From Tepidamorphus sp. (GTDB lineage Bacteria > Pseudomonadota > Alphaproteobacteria > Rhizobiales > Tepidamorphaceae), in contig JANQKY010000089.1 of the NCBI GenBank assembly GCA_028280885.1, positions 1 through 64,000 on the forward strand: a DNA stretch of 64,000 nucleotides, in the 5' to 3' direction. A program made the translations under genes and the position numbers. Of the stretch, positions 35,840 through 45,623 are shown piece by piece (position 1 is the first letter of the stretch; the number at the start of each line of letters is the position of its first letter). The notes beneath the pieces are model-generated. The model ran no database searches and was not told the origin of the DNA. It saw only the letters and a program-made list of their open reading frames with translations.

Positions 35840-37298
35840 GCAGCCGGTCGATATCGACATGCGCCTCCAGATGGTCGGCAAGCCCGTCAAGCGCCGCATC
35901 GACACCGGCTTCGTAATCCACCGATGACACCGCCCCGAACCGCTTGAGCCAGGCGGCCCGCTGCCGGTCGTCGGCGAAGAAGCCATGCGCATAGGTCGCG
36001 GCGATCCGCCCGTCCGGCGAAACCGCTCCATCGACGCGGCCATCGCCATAGCGCACCAGCGGGCGGGCGGCATCCGGCCCCGTCGTCCAGCCGATATGCA
36101 TTTCGTAGCCCGTAAACGGCAGACCGTCGGCGACGGTTTCGCCTTTGACTTCGACGAGCGTCTTGTCCGGTGTCAGCACGGTCTCGACATCGAGCAGTCC
36201 GAGCCCTTCGACGGTCTCAGGCCGCCCCTCGATGCCACCGGGATCGGCGATCGATTGACCCAGCATCTGATAGCCGCCGCACAGGCCGAGCACCCGGCCG
36301 CCGCGCCTGGCATGCGCCAGGATATCGATATCCCAGCCGCATCGACGAACCGCCGCAAGATCGGCGATCGTCGCCTTGGAGCCGGGCAGGATGACCAGAT
36401 CGCAGACCGGCAGCGGCTCGCCCGGCTCGACCATCGTGACCGCGACATCGGGCTCGGCGCGCAGCGGGTCGAGATCGTCGAAATTGGCAATCCGCGGGAA
36501 GACCGGCACGGCAACTGTTAAGCAACCATCCCCGTTGGCCGCGTCATCGCGCTCCGACAGGCCATAGGCATCTTCCGCCGGCAGCTTTGCCGCTTCCGGG
36601 AAATGCGGCACGAGCCCGAGCGGCGCCCAGCCGGTCTTCTCGGCGATCGCCGCCATGCCGGCATCGAAGAGACTGGCGTCGCCGCGCATGCGGTTGACCA
36701 GGAACCCCTCGATCATCGCGGCGTCTTCGGGCGCGACCACCGTCTTGGTGCCGACCAGGCTGGCGATCACCCCGCCCCGGTCGATATCGCCGATCAGCAC
36801 CACCGGCACGTCGGCTGCCCGGGCAAAGCCCATATTGGCGATATCGTTTTCCCTTAAATTAATTTCGGACGCGCTGCCCGCCCCCTCGACGAGCACCAGA
36901 TCGGCGCGGCTCTTGAGGCGCGCGAAGCTGTCGAGCACCGGGGCCAGCAGATCCTTCTTGACCGCCTGGAAATCCCGCGCGCGGGCCTGGCCATGGATCC
37001 GGCCCTGCACGACGATCTGCGCGCCGGTCTCGCTCTGCGGCTTTAAAAGCACCGGGTTCATGTCGACATGGGGGGCAAGGCCGCAGGCGCGCGCCTGCAG
37101 CGCCTGGGCGCGGCCGATCTCGCCGCCCTCCGGCGTCACGGCGGCGTTGTTCGACATGTTCTGCGGCTTGAACGGCGCGATCCGATAACCACGCCGCGCC
37201 AGCGCCCGGCACAGGCCCGCGACGATCAGCGACTTGCCGACATTCGAGCCCGTGCCCTGAAACATCAGGGCGCGGCCCGAACCGGGCGTCGTCGGCAT
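35823..37298 (-). CDS. cobQ: Cobyric acid synthase
   Basis: Glutamine-dependent amidation of four side chains of adenosylcobyrinic diamide. The 491-residue protein has an ATP-binding N-domain ([29 protein letters not shown]) and a C-terminal class I amidotransferase domain with Cys in [11 protein letters not shown] and a later EMHIGWTTG and YAHGFF. Last in the cobU-cobO-cobQ run; its ATG overlaps the cobO stop (TGATG). Confidence 0.96.
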   Translation of the reverse strand: MPTTPGSGRALMFQGTGSNVGKSLIVAGLCRALARRGYRIAPFKPQNMSNNAAVTPEGGEIGRAQALQARACGLAPHVDMNPVLLKPQSETGAQIVVQGRIHGQARARDFQAVKKDLLAPVLDSFARLKSRADLVLVEGAGSASEINLRENDIANMGFARAADVPVVLIGDIDRGGVIASLVGTKTVVAPEDAAMIEGFLVNRMRGDASLFDAGMAAIAEKTGWAPLGLVPHFPEAAKLPAEDAYGLSERDDAANGDGCLTVAVPVFPRIANFDDLDPLRAEPDVAVTMVEPGEPLPVCDLVILPGSKATIADLAAVRRCGWDIDILAHARRGGRVLGLCGGYQMLGQSIADPGGIEGRPETVEGLGLLDVETVLTPDKTLVEVKGETVADGLPFTGYEMHIGWTTGPDAARPLVRYGDGRVDGAVSPDGRIAATYAHGFFADDRQRAAWLKRFGAVSSVDYEAGVDAALDGLADHLEAHVDIDRLLTMAR

Positions 37299-37918
37299 CA
37301 GAACTCGATGCCTTCCTGCGCCTTCACGCCGGCGGCGAAGTGGTGCTTGACCAGCGTCATCTCGGTGACCAGATCGGCCGCCTCGATCAGCTCCGGCTTG
37401 GCGTTGCGGCCGGTGACGACGACATGCAGGTCGTCGCGGCGGTCCTTCAGGGCCGCGACGACATCGGCGAGCGGCAGATAGTCGTAGCGCAGCGCGATGT
37501 TCATTTCATCGAGAATGACCAGCGCAATCTCCGGATCGGCCATCAGCGCCCGGGCCTTCTCCCAGGCCTTCTCGGCCGCCTCGATGTCGCGCGCCTTGTC
37601 CTGCGTTTCCCAGGTAAAGCCCTCGCCCATCGTGTACCATTCGATGAGATCGCCGAAGCGCTCCAGAGCGCCCCGCTCGCCCGTTGACCAGGCACCCTTG
37701 ATGAACTGCACGACGCCGACCTTGCGGCCATGGCCGAGCATCCGCATCGCCAGCCCGAAGGCCGCCGTCGACTTGCCCTTGCCGGGCCCGGTATTGACGA
37801 TCAGCAGACCCTTCTCGATGGTCTTCGAGGCGACCTCGGCGTCCTGCACCGCCTTGCGCTTTTCCATCTTCGCCCGATGACGTTGGGCTTGGCGATCGGC
37901 ATCGTTGTTTTCGCTCAT
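37298..37918 (-). CDS. cobO: Cob(I)yrinic acid a,c-diamide adenosyltransferase
   Basis: 206 residues. Adds the adenosyl ligand from ATP to Co(I) corrinoids. The P-loop [19 protein letters not shown] is characteristic of the CobA/CobO class, followed by VQFIKGAW and [13 protein letters not shown]. It overlaps cobU at its start (ATGA) and cobQ at its end, so the three are tightly coupled. Confidence 0.95.
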   Translation of the reverse strand: MSENNDADRQAQRHRAKMEKRKAVQDAEVASKTIEKGLLIVNTGPGKGKSTAAFGLAMRMLGHGRKVGVVQFIKGAWSTGERGALERFGDLIEWYTMGEGFTWETQDKARDIEAAEKAWEKARALMADPEIALVILDEMNIALRYDYLPLADVVAALKDRRDDLHVVVTGRNAKPELIEAADLVTEMTLVKHHFAAGVKAQEGIEF

Positions 37919-38439
37919 AGCTGCTCCGCCCTTGGGCCTTTCAGGGTAACCGGTAGTCCGGCGGCGAGGAAATAGACGCTATCGGCCCGTTTGGCGATCC
38001 GTTTGTTCAAGATCCCCTGTTGATCGCGGAAGCGGCGACCAAGCGGCGTATCGGGCACGATTGACAGGCCGACCTCGTTGGAGACGAGCACCGTCGGCGC
38101 CGTGCGGGCAATCAGCGCGGCGTCCAGATCCTCGCTCGCGGCCTCGATATCGTGATCGCCGAGCATCAGATTGCTCAGCCACAGCGTCAGGCAATCGACG
38201 AGCAGCGGGCAATCCTCCGGCGCCTTCCGAACGGCCTCAGGCAGCGCGATCGGCGCCTCGAAGGTCCGCCAGCTATCGCCGCGCCGGCCCCGATGCGCCT
38301 CGATCCGCGCCCGCATCTCGTCGTCGAAGGCCTGTGCCGTCGCGATATAGGTCCAGGGCGGCGGCAGGTCCTCGATCCGCGCCTCGGCGAATTCGCTTTT
38401 GCCCGACCGGGCGCCGCCAAGGACGAGAGTGACCGTCAT
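37915..38439 (-). CDS. cobU: Adenosylcobinamide kinase/guanylyltransferase
   Basis: 174-residue bifunctional enzyme (CobP in Pseudomonas naming) that phosphorylates adenosylcobinamide and then attaches GMP. The P-loop is TLVLGGARSGKSEFAE; later motifs include YIATAQAFDDEM, RIEAHRGRRG, LVDCLTLWLSNLM and LVSNEVGLSIVP. First gene of cobU-cobO-cobQ on the minus strand, with its promoter region adjoining the plus-strand riboswitch. Confidence 0.95.
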   Translation of the reverse strand: MTVTLVLGGARSGKSEFAEARIEDLPPPWTYIATAQAFDDEMRARIEAHRGRRGDSWRTFEAPIALPEAVRKAPEDCPLLVDCLTLWLSNLMLGDHDIEAASEDLDAALIARTAPTVLVSNEVGLSIVPDTPLGRRFRDQQGILNKRIAKRADSVYFLAAGLPVTLKGPRAEQL

Positions 38440-38509
38440 TCCCCACGCTCCAGATGCCTGCGGACCGGTTCCGATTGACTCGCGCAGGCCGAACCCATAG
38501 GGACATAAG

Positions 38510-38705
38510 GGACGGTCCTTCCATTGGGAAGGTGAAAAGGGAACGCGGTCCCGGTCGAAGGCGCAGTTTGCTCAGACCGAAATCCGCGGCTGCCCCCGCA
38601 ACTGTAGGCGGAGAGCTGCTCGTCACGTGTCCACTGGGCCCTGATCGGCCCGGGAAGGCGACGGATGGCGATTTGATCCGCGAGCCAGGAGACCTGCCGT
38701 CTAGC
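38510..38705 (+). ncRNA. Cobalamin riboswitch (plus strand) ahead of DUF1636-cobW-cobN
   Basis: Elements in order: GGTGAAAAGGGAACGCGGTCCC near 38531-38552, the conserved core GCGGCTGCCCCCGCAACTGTA (38586-38606) and the B12 box GCCAGGAGACCTGCC at 38684-38698. It should repress the long cob operon when adenosylcobalamin is plentiful. Ends approximate. Confidence 0.92.
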
Positions 38706-38785
38706 GATTATCACCGCAATGCCGGGCGGGGTGCGCCGGCGGACCGCGGCAGGCCGGTTGGTATCCCCCACCGGCATCTCCGCCG

Positions 38786-38805
38786 GATATGTCTTCGGAC
38801 ATGTC
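38786..38805 (+). promoter_or_regulatory. Hairpin with cUUCGg loop at the riboswitch exit
   Basis: GATATGTC-TTCG-GACATGTC forms an 8-bp stem (one G-U pair) closed by a very stable UUCG tetraloop. Both early in-frame ATGs of the DUF1636 frame (38789 and 38801) fall in its stem. It may be part of the riboswitch expression platform. Confidence 0.5.
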
Positions 38806-38872
38806 GCTTGCGGAACGGCTTTCGCACCCTCATCGGCGCAATGATGCGCTGTTCTTGGATGGGAGATTTGCG

Positions 38873-39292
38873 GTGGCCGAGAGCCAAAGACCGAAACTGT
38901 TCGTCTGCACCACCTGCCGCAAGGCCGGTAGCGATCCGCGTCCCGACGACGAACCGCGCGACGGGCAGATGCTCTACGACGCCGTTTCAGAACGGATCAC
39001 GGCGCTCGGCGCCGACGCGCCGATCGAGGTCGAGCCGGTCGTCTGCTTCGCCAATTGCGATCACGGCTGCTCCGCCGGCCTGATCCAGGACGGCAAGTGG
39101 GCCTATATGGTCGGCCGCATCGGCCCCGACGAGGCCGATGACCTGATCGCCTATGGCGCGGCTTACGCCAACTCAAAAACCGGCGCCGTGCTGCGCTCGG
39201 GCCGGCCGGACTCCCTGCGCCACGCGATCGTCGGCCGCTTCCCCGCCCATCTCGCTTTCCAAACCGCAACCGTGAAGGACGCCGCCGAATGA
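38873..39292 (+). CDS. DUF1636 metal-binding protein of the cobalamin locus
   Basis: About 139 residues from a GTG with GGGAG eight bases upstream. The conserved part begins immediately (PKLFVCTTCRKAG) and continues with VVCFANCDHGCSAGLIQDGKWAYMVG. Cysteines in CTTC and CFANCDHGC suggest a thioredoxin-like [2Fe-2S] or metal site. ATGs at 38789 and 38801 would give a longer protein but lie in a hairpin and lack a Shine-Dalgarno. It overlaps cobW (ATGA). Found with cobW and cobN in Rhizobiales; role possibly in cobalt handling. Confidence 0.82.
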   Translation: MAESQRPKLFVCTTCRKAGSDPRPDDEPRDGQMLYDAVSERITALGADAPIEVEPVVCFANCDHGCSAGLIQDGKWAYMVGRIGPDEADDLIAYGAAYANSKTGAVLRSGRPDSLRHAIVGRFPAHLAFQTATVKDAAE

Positions 39293-40335
39293 GCCTCGCC
39301 AACACCAATGCCGGCAAGATTCCGGCAACCGTCATAACCGGCTTTCTCGGCGCCGGCAAGACGACGCTGGTCCGCCATGTGCTGGAAAACGCCAATGGCC
39401 GCCGCATCGCCATCATCGTCAACGAGTTCGGCTCGCTCGGCATCGACGGCGAGCTCCTGAAGAGCTGCGGCATCGCCGGCTGCTCGGACGACGATATCGT
39501 CGAACTGTCGAACGGCTGCATCTGCTGCACGGTCGCCGACGATTTCCTGCCGACCATGCAGGCGCTGATCGACCGCGACGATCCGCCCGAGCACGTGCTG
39601 ATCGAGACCTCCGGCCTCGCCTTGCCCAAACCGCTGATCAAGGCCTTCGACTGGCCCGATATCCGCTCGCGCATGACGGTCGACGGGGTAATTGCCGTGG
39701 TCGACGGGCCGGCGGTCGCCGACGGCCGCTTCGCCGATGATCCGCAAGCGGTCGCAGAGCAGCGCGCGGCCGACCCTTCCGTCGATCACGAAAACCCGCT
39801 TCACGAGGTCTACGAGGACCAGTTGTCCGCCGCCGATCTGATCATCCTGAACAAGACCGACCTGATCGAGGAGGGCGACATCGCCCCGTTGAAACAGACG
39901 ATCGCCGACTCCACGCCGCGCGCGGTGAAGGTCGTCGAGGCGCGCGAGGGCCGCATCGATCCGGCGGTGCTGCTCGGCCTTCTGGCGGCTGCCGAGGATG
40001 ATCTCGACGCCCGCCCCTCCCATCACGACGGCGCCGACGATCACGAGCACGATGATTTCGACACCTTCGTCATGGAGATCGATGAAATCGACACGCCGGA
40101 CGCCTTGATCGCCCGCCTTGAGGCCGCCGCCGCGGCTCACGACATCCTGCGCATCAAGGGCTTCCTGTCGGTCAAGGGCAAGCCGATGCGGCTCGCCGTC
40201 CAGGGCGTCGGCACCCGCTTCCGCCACACCTTCGACCGCCCCTGGGCGCCGGACGAACCGCGCACCGGTCATCTGGTGGTGATCGCCGAAACCGGCTTCG
40301 ACCGCGCGGCGATCGAGGCGGCGATCCGGGGGTAG
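39289..40335 (+). CDS. cobW: Cobalamin biosynthesis GTPase CobW
   Basis: 348-residue COG0523 GTPase, probably a cobalt chaperone for the chelatase. The P-loop is VITGFLGAGKTTLVRH, the metal site CICC lies in SNGCICCTVADDF, the guanine motif is NKTD, and a His/Asp-rich linker (HHDGADDHEHDDFD) precedes the C-terminal CobW_C domain. It sits between DUF1636 (4-base overlap) and cobN (13-base gap). Confidence 0.96.
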   Translation: MSLANTNAGKIPATVITGFLGAGKTTLVRHVLENANGRRIAIIVNEFGSLGIDGELLKSCGIAGCSDDDIVELSNGCICCTVADDFLPTMQALIDRDDPPEHVLIETSGLALPKPLIKAFDWPDIRSRMTVDGVIAVVDGPAVADGRFADDPQAVAEQRAADPSVDHENPLHEVYEDQLSAADLIILNKTDLIEEGDIAPLKQTIADSTPRAVKVVEAREGRIDPAVLLGLLAAAEDDLDARPSHHDGADDHEHDDFDTFVMEIDEIDTPDALIARLEAAAAAHDILRIKGFLSVKGKPMRLAVQGVGTRFRHTFDRPWAPDEPRTGHLVVIAETGFDRAAIEAAIRG

Positions 40336-40348
40336 TGCGGGTCGCGCC

Positions 40349-43300
40349 ATGCATATCCTGGTCAGGGACACCCGCTCGCTGGACGATACCGAGGTCGCCG
40401 TCGATCTCGGCCAATCGCCGGCCGACCTGGTTTTCCTGTCCTTTTCCGATTCCGACTTAGGTGCCGCCGCCGACGTCTGGCGCAAAGCGGGCGACCTGCC
40501 GGGCCTGCGGCTTGCCAATCTCGCCGCGCTGAAACATCCCCTCTCGGTCGACCTCTATGTCGAGCAGGTGATCGAGCACGCCCGCTGCGTGGTGATCCGG
40601 CTGCTCGGCGGGCTCGACTACTGGCGCTACGGGGCCGACGAAATCGCCCGGGCCTGCCGCGAGCGGGCCATTCCGCTGGCGATCGTACCCGGCGACGGCC
40701 GCGAGGACGAACGCCTGATCGACCTGTCGACGGTCGACACCGCCACGCGCGGCCGGCTCGACGCACTGCTGGCCGAGGGCGGGCCGGCCAATACCGAACG
40801 GGCGCTCAGGCTCGCCGCCCATCTGGCCGGCCTCGGACCGGATGATGGCGAACCGGCCGAGCCGATGCCGCTGCACGGCAACTACACGCTTCGCACCAAG
40901 GCGGCCTTGGTGGATGGGCAGCCGAAGGCCGTGATCGTCTTCTACCGCGCCTATCTGCTCGCCGGCGACCTCGCACCGGTCGACGCGCTCGCCGACGCGC
41001 TTGCCGAGCGCGGCTTCGCCGTCCATGCCTATCACGTCGCGAGCCTGAAGATCGGTGAGACGGCGGATTTCATCGATGCCGAATTGCGGCGGCTGAAGCC
41101 CGCCGTCATCCTCAACGCCACCGGCTTCTCCGCCCGCCTCGAAGACGGCCCCTCGCCGCTCGATGCGGCCAATGCGCCGGTCCTGCAGGTGGTGCTCGCA
41201 AACGCCGACCGCGAGGCCTGGGCGGAATCGGCGCGGGGCTTGAGCCAGACCGATCTCGCCATGCAGGTGGTGCTGCCGGAGCTCGACGGAAGGCTTCTCG
41301 CGACGGCAGTCTCGTTCAAGGAGCGCGAGCCGGAAATCCCCGGCCTCGAATTCGCTCGCACCGTCCACCGGCCCGATCCGGCCGGCATCGCGCTTGCCGC
41401 CGACCGGGCCGCCGGCTGGGCGCGGCTTGCCGGGACGCCCCGCGCGAAACGCCGGATCGCGCTGATCCTCTCCGACTATCCCGGCGCCGCGGGCCAGGAC
41501 GCCCATGCGGTTGGCCTCGATTCGATCGAAAGCACGGCTGAGGTGCTGCGCCTGCTCGACGCGGAGGGCTTCGATACCGGCAACGCGTTGCCCGACAGCC
41601 GCGCGATCGTCGCAGCCCTGTGTGATGCGGATCCGACCCCGTTCCTGAGCCTCGCCGACTACCGCCGCGCCTTCAGCACTCTGCCGGAGGAAACACGCGC
41701 TCAGATTACCGAGGCCTGGGGCGCCCCGTCCGACGATCCGAACGTCAAGGACGGCCATTTCGCCCTGCGCCTTGCCCGCTATGGCGGCATCATCGCCGCC
41801 GTCCAGCCCGATCGCGGCAACGCGCTCGACCGCAAGGACAGCTATCACGATCCCGACCTGCCGCCACGACACGCCTATGTCGCCTTCTATCTCTGGCTGA
41901 AGCAGGTCGAGCGGGTCCACGCGATCCTGCATCTGGGCACCCATGGCACGCTGGAATGGCTGCCCGGCAAGGCGGTCGCCCTGTCGCCGGCCTGCGCGCC
42001 AACGGCGCTTGTCGGCGGCACGCCCGTCCTCTATCCCTTCATCGTCAACAATCCGGGCGAGGCGGCGGCCGCCAAGCGGCGGCTCGGCGCCGTCACCATC
42101 GGCCATCTGACACCGCCCCTGAAGCTTGCCGGCAGCCACGGCGCGGCCACAGAACTCGAACGCCTGATCGACGAATTCGCCGCCGCCGACGGCATGGACC
42201 GTCGCCGCACGACGATCCTGAAATCCGAGATCCTCGAACGCGCGGACGATGTCGGCCTTCTCGCCGAAAGCGGTGCGACGCCCGACATGGACGCCGACGA
42301 CCGGCTCGCCCGTCTCGATGCCTATCTGTGCGACGTCAAGGACCTGCAGATCCGCGACGGCCTGCATGTCTTCGGCCGAATGCCGGCGGCCGAACAGCAC
42401 ACCGCGCTGATCGACGCCCTGAAAGCCGCCTCGCCGGATCTCGATCCAGAGCACCTGGAAGCCCGCCTCGACGCCTCGGCTCAAGCCGAACGGACCGCCC
42501 TTCTGTCGGCACTGGACGGACACTTCGTGTCCCCGGGGCCGTCGGGGGCGCCGACGCGGGGGCGGGCCGACGTGCTGCCGACCGGGCGCAATCTCTTTGC
42601 GGTCGACCCGCGCGCGGTCCCGACCCGCTCGGCCATGGTGCTGGCCGAAAAGGCCGCCGAGGATCTCATCCGCCGCCATTTGCAGGACCATGGCGACTGG
42701 CCGCGCGCGATCGTCATCGACCTGTGGGGCTCGACCACGATGCGCACCGGCGGCGAGGACCTCGCGCTCGGCCTGGTACTGATCGGCGCAAAGCCCGTCT
42801 GGGACACAGGCTCCAACCGCGTAAACGGCTTCGAGATCTTACCCATAGCCCTGCTCGACCGCCCCCGATTGGACGTCACACTTCGTGTGTCGGGGCTGTT
42901 CAGGGATGCGTTCGAGGCGCAGATCGCGCTGTTCGACGCGGTTGTCCGGGCCGTCGCCGAGCGCGACGAGGAGGCCGACTGGAACCCGCTTGCCGCCGCC
43001 GCGCGCGGCCTTGAGGGCGATGCCCTGCGCAAGGCGACGACACGCATCTACGGCGCCGCGCCCGGCAGCTACGGCGCCGGCGTCACCCATCTGGTCGAGG
43101 CCGGGGCCTGGGACAGCCGTTCCGATCTCGGCACCGCCTATCTCAACGCCTCCGCGCACGCCTATGGCAAGGGGCTCGACGGCATCCGCGACGATCATGG
43201 CTTCGCCGAGCGCGTCCGCGCCGCCGGCGCCTTCGTCCACCAGCAGGACCATGCCGAGATCGACCTGCTCGACACGGTCGACTATGCCGCCCACGAGGGC

Positions 43301-43729
43301 GGGTTCGCGGCTGCCGCCGAGCATCTGGGCGCAGACCCCGCGCTCTATCACACCGATACGTCGAGGCCGGAAGCGCCGAAGACCCGTACTCTCGCCGAGG
43401 AGGTGACCCGCGTCGTGCGCGGCCGGGCCGCCAACCCGGCCTGGATTAAGGGCATGATGCGGCACGGCTATCGCGGCGGCTCGGAGATCGCCCGCGGCCT
43501 GGAGGGCCTCTACGGCTTCGCCGCGACCCTGCCCGACCGGCTCGACCGGCAGTTCGACCTCGTCTTCGACGCAACGCTCGGCGACGATACGGTCGACCGC
43601 TTCCTGCGCGACAACAATCCGGCCGCGCGCGCCGCGATGGTCGCCCGTTTCGACGAGGCGATCCGCCGCGACCTGTGGCGGCCGCGCCGCAACGCCGTCG
43701 CCGAACGCTTAGGCGAGGCCGCCGAATGA
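40349..43729 (+). CDS. cobN: Cobaltochelatase subunit CobN
   Basis: Large subunit of the ATP-dependent aerobic cobalt chelatase that loads cobalt into hydrogenobyrinic diamide. 1126 residues, somewhat shorter than the 1200-1280 typical of many CobN. Landmarks: HLGTHGTLEWLPGKAVALSP, GPSGAPTRGRADVLPTGRNL, VIDLWGSTTMRTGGEDLALG, YLNASAHAYGKGLDG and GMMRHGYRGGSEIA. Its partners CobS and CobT (AAA+ and VWA subunits) are not in the window. Overlaps cobG by ATGA. Confidence 0.96.
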   Translation: MHILVRDTRSLDDTEVAVDLGQSPADLVFLSFSDSDLGAAADVWRKAGDLPGLRLANLAALKHPLSVDLYVEQVIEHARCVVIRLLGGLDYWRYGADEIARACRERAIPLAIVPGDGREDERLIDLSTVDTATRGRLDALLAEGGPANTERALRLAAHLAGLGPDDGEPAEPMPLHGNYTLRTKAALVDGQPKAVIVFYRAYLLAGDLAPVDALADALAERGFAVHAYHVASLKIGETADFIDAELRRLKPAVILNATGFSARLEDGPSPLDAANAPVLQVVLANADREAWAESARGLSQTDLAMQVVLPELDGRLLATAVSFKEREPEIPGLEFARTVHRPDPAGIALAADRAAGWARLAGTPRAKRRIALILSDYPGAAGQDAHAVGLDSIESTAEVLRLLDAEGFDTGNALPDSRAIVAALCDADPTPFLSLADYRRAFSTLPEETRAQITEAWGAPSDDPNVKDGHFALRLARYGGIIAAVQPDRGNALDRKDSYHDPDLPPRHAYVAFYLWLKQVERVHAILHLGTHGTLEWLPGKAVALSPACAPTALVGGTPVLYPFIVNNPGEAAAAKRRLGAVTIGHLTPPLKLAGSHGAATELERLIDEFAAADGMDRRRTTILKSEILERADDVGLLAESGATPDMDADDRLARLDAYLCDVKDLQIRDGLHVFGRMPAAEQHTALIDALKAASPDLDPEHLEARLDASAQAERTALLSALDGHFVSPGPSGAPTRGRADVLPTGRNLFAVDPRAVPTRSAMVLAEKAAEDLIRRHLQDHGDWPRAIVIDLWGSTTMRTGGEDLALGLVLIGAKPVWDTGSNRVNGFEILPIALLDRPRLDVTLRVSGLFRDAFEAQIALFDAVVRAVAERDEEADWNPLAAAARGLEGDALRKATTRIYGAAPGSYGAGVTHLVEAGAWDSRSDLGTAYLNASAHAYGKGLDGIRDDHGFAERVRAAGAFVHQQDHAEIDLLDTVDYAAHEGGFAAAAEHLGADPALYHTDTSRPEAPKTRTLAEEVTRVVRGRAANPAWIKGMMRHGYRGGSEIARGLEGLYGFAATLPDRLDRQFDLVFDATLGDDTVDRFLRDNNPAARAAMVARFDEAIRRDLWRPRRNAVAERLGEAAE

Positions 43730-44994
43730 GGCAAACGCGCGCCGAAACCCGGGTCGGCTGGTGCCCGAGTATCGTCACCCCGATGGCCGCCGATGACGGG
43801 TTGCTGGTGCGCGTCAAGCCGACCGCCTCGACGCTCACCTCCGATCAGGCCCGCATCCTGGCCGAGTCCTGCGCGGCCCATGGCAACGGACAGATCGACC
43901 TGACCAATCGGTCAAACCTGCAGATCCGTGGGCTGCGCCCCGAGACGGCCGCCCCGTTTGCCGAAGCGATGCGGGCGGCCGGGCTTGCGGCTGATGATGC
44001 GGCATTCGAGGAAATCCGCAACATCGCCGCCGACCCGCTCGGGCCGGACGATCCGGACGCGGCGTATGAGTCCCATACGCTCGCGCGGGCACTGGAGGCC
44101 GGGCTCGCCGCCGAACCTCGCGCGAGGGCCCTACCACCGAAATTCGGCTTCGTCGTCGATTGCGGCTGCACGCTGCCGCTCACCGGCGCACGCGGCGATA
44201 TCTTCATCCGCACCCGCGACGGCCGGCTGACGGTCGAGCCGGACGGCGGCGACCGCGCGCTTGTCGCCACGCCGGAAACGGCCATCGACCTGTGCCTGCG
44301 CCTGGCGCACGCCTTCCTCGATCTCGCCGGCCCGGCGGACCGGCCGCCCTACCGGATGCGCGAGTTGATCGCGGAGGTGGGCGCCGAAACCGTGATCGCG
44401 CGGGCGATGGAGAGTGCCGGGCCTGGGATTCAGGACACCACCCTCTCGCTCGTCATCCCGGAATTTGCGCCAGCAAATATCCGGGATCGGGGAGCCCCTG
44501 CCCCCTCGATGGAACCGGGGTTCTCCGATCCCGGCTCTCCGGCTGCGCCTGCGGCCGGGATGACGACCGATGGGGTGCGCAACGAACGCGACCACACGGA
44601 TGATCGAAACGCAAAGCAGGCACCCCGCCGCGACCATCTCGACCTGATGTATGCCCCGCCGCCCGCCGACAGCCCCATCGGTTTTCTCAAGCACATCGGC
44701 GCCTATGCCATCGGCATCCCGGGCGGGCGCCTCGACGCGAAGACCCTAGCGGGCCTCGCCGACCTGTCGGACCGCCACGCGGACGCCACCCTGCGCCTGA
44801 CGCCCTGGCGGTCGATCGTCCTCGCCAAGGTGGACGCGGCGGACCTGGAAGCGCTAGAACACGCGCTTACGTCCCTTGACCTGATAACCGATCCTCGCGA
44901 CCCGCGCCGGTCCCGGCGCGGTCCCGTAACCCTATCGCCGCCTGTCGATCCAGTACCGGCCGCAGATCCGGAGTTGGAGACCTCATCCCGATGA
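43726..44994 (+). CDS. cobG: Precorrin-3B synthase CobG, with repeat insert and missing Fe-S motif
   Basis: Expected to oxidise precorrin-3A before ring contraction. The 422-residue frame shows the nitrite/sulfite-reductase-like first half ([35 protein letters not shown]) and a second ferredoxin-reductase-like piece ([35 protein letters not shown]). After [10 protein letters not shown] the family normally has CxxxxxC and CxxxC ligands of a [4Fe-4S] cluster; here only a 27-residue Arg/Pro tail follows. A palindromic repeat (44441-44570) also adds about 40 residues in frame. ATGA overlaps with cobN and cobH are kept. Possibly inactive or a recent pseudogene. Confidence 0.75.
   Translation: MRQTRAETRVGWCPSIVTPMAADDGLLVRVKPTASTLTSDQARILAESCAAHGNGQIDLTNRSNLQIRGLRPETAAPFAEAMRAAGLAADDAAFEEIRNIAADPLGPDDPDAAYESHTLARALEAGLAAEPRARALPPKFGFVVDCGCTLPLTGARGDIFIRTRDGRLTVEPDGGDRALVATPETAIDLCLRLAHAFLDLAGPADRPPYRMRELIAEVGAETVIARAMESAGPGIQDTTLSLVIPEFAPANIRDRGAPAPSMEPGFSDPGSPAAPAAGMTTDGVRNERDHTDDRNAKQAPRRDHLDLMYAPPPADSPIGFLKHIGAYAIGIPGGRLDAKTLAGLADLSDRHADATLRLTPWRSIVLAKVDAADLEALEHALTSLDLITDPRDPRRSRRGPVTLSPPVDPVPAADPELETSSR
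44441..44570. repeat. Palindromic element, copy B, inside cobG
   Basis: CGTCATCCCGG (44451-44461) and CCGGGATGACG (44555-44565) are exact reverse complements. Between them are ATATCCGGGATCGGGGAGCC and the paired TTCTCCGATCCCGGCTC, as in copies A and D. It is read in the cobG frame as about residues 239-281 without a stop. Confidence 0.9.
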
Positions 44995-45623
44995 CCGAAC
45001 ATTACGACTATATCCGCGAAGGCGCGGAGATTTACCGCAAGTCCTTCGCCACCATCCGCAGCGAGGCCGATCTTGGCCGCTTCACGCCCGACGAGGCCCG
45101 CGTCGCCGTTCGCATCATCCATGCCTGCGGCATGGTCGAGGTCGCGGCCGACCTGCGCTTTTCCGAGGACTTCGCGGCGCAGGCCCGCGCAGCCCTGGTC
45201 GACGGCAAGCCGATCCTCTGCGATTCCCGCATGGTGGCGAACGGCATCACCCGCAGCCGCCTGCCCGCCGACAACCAGATCGTCTGCACGCTGGCCGACC
45301 CGGAGGTCGCCGGCCTCGCCGAGATGATCGGCAACACCCGCACGGCCGCCGCCATGGAACTGTGGGGCGAGCGCATGGAGGGCGCGGTCGTGGCGATCGG
45401 CAACGCGCCGACCGCGCTGTTCCATCTGCTCGAGATGATCGATGCCGGCGCGCCGAAGCCCGCCGCCGTGATCGGCATGCCGGTCGGCTTCGTCGGCGCA
45501 GTCGAATCCAAGGAGGCGCTGGAGGCCGATGGCCGGCTGCCCTTCCTCACCATCCGCGGCCGCAAGGGCGGCAGCGCCATGGCGGTGGCGGCGGTGAACG
45601 CGCTGGCAAGCGAACGGGAATGA
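44991..45623 (+). CDS. cobH: Precorrin-8X methylmutase
   Basis: 210 residues. Moves the C11 methyl to C12 to give hydrogenobyrinic acid. The family run [20 protein letters not shown] contains the catalytic His; also [17 protein letters not shown] and [23 protein letters not shown]. Overlaps cobG and cobI by ATGA at both ends. Confidence 0.96.
   Translation: MTEHYDYIREGAEIYRKSFATIRSEADLGRFTPDEARVAVRIIHACGMVEVAADLRFSEDFAAQARAALVDGKPILCDSRMVANGITRSRLPADNQIVCTLADPEVAGLAEMIGNTRTAAAMELWGERMEGAVVAIGNAPTALFHLLEMIDAGAPKPAAVIGMPVGFVGAVESKEALEADGRLPFLTIRGRKGGSAMAVAAVNALASERE

Larger units (their letters stand above)
38440..38872. other. Divergent regulatory region between cobU and the DUF1636 gene
   Basis: About 430 bases holding the plus-strand cobalamin riboswitch and, downstream of it, a hairpin with a UUCG loop (38786-38805). 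No other gene is seen. cobU on the other strand has no riboswitch of its own in this gap. Confidence 0.7.
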
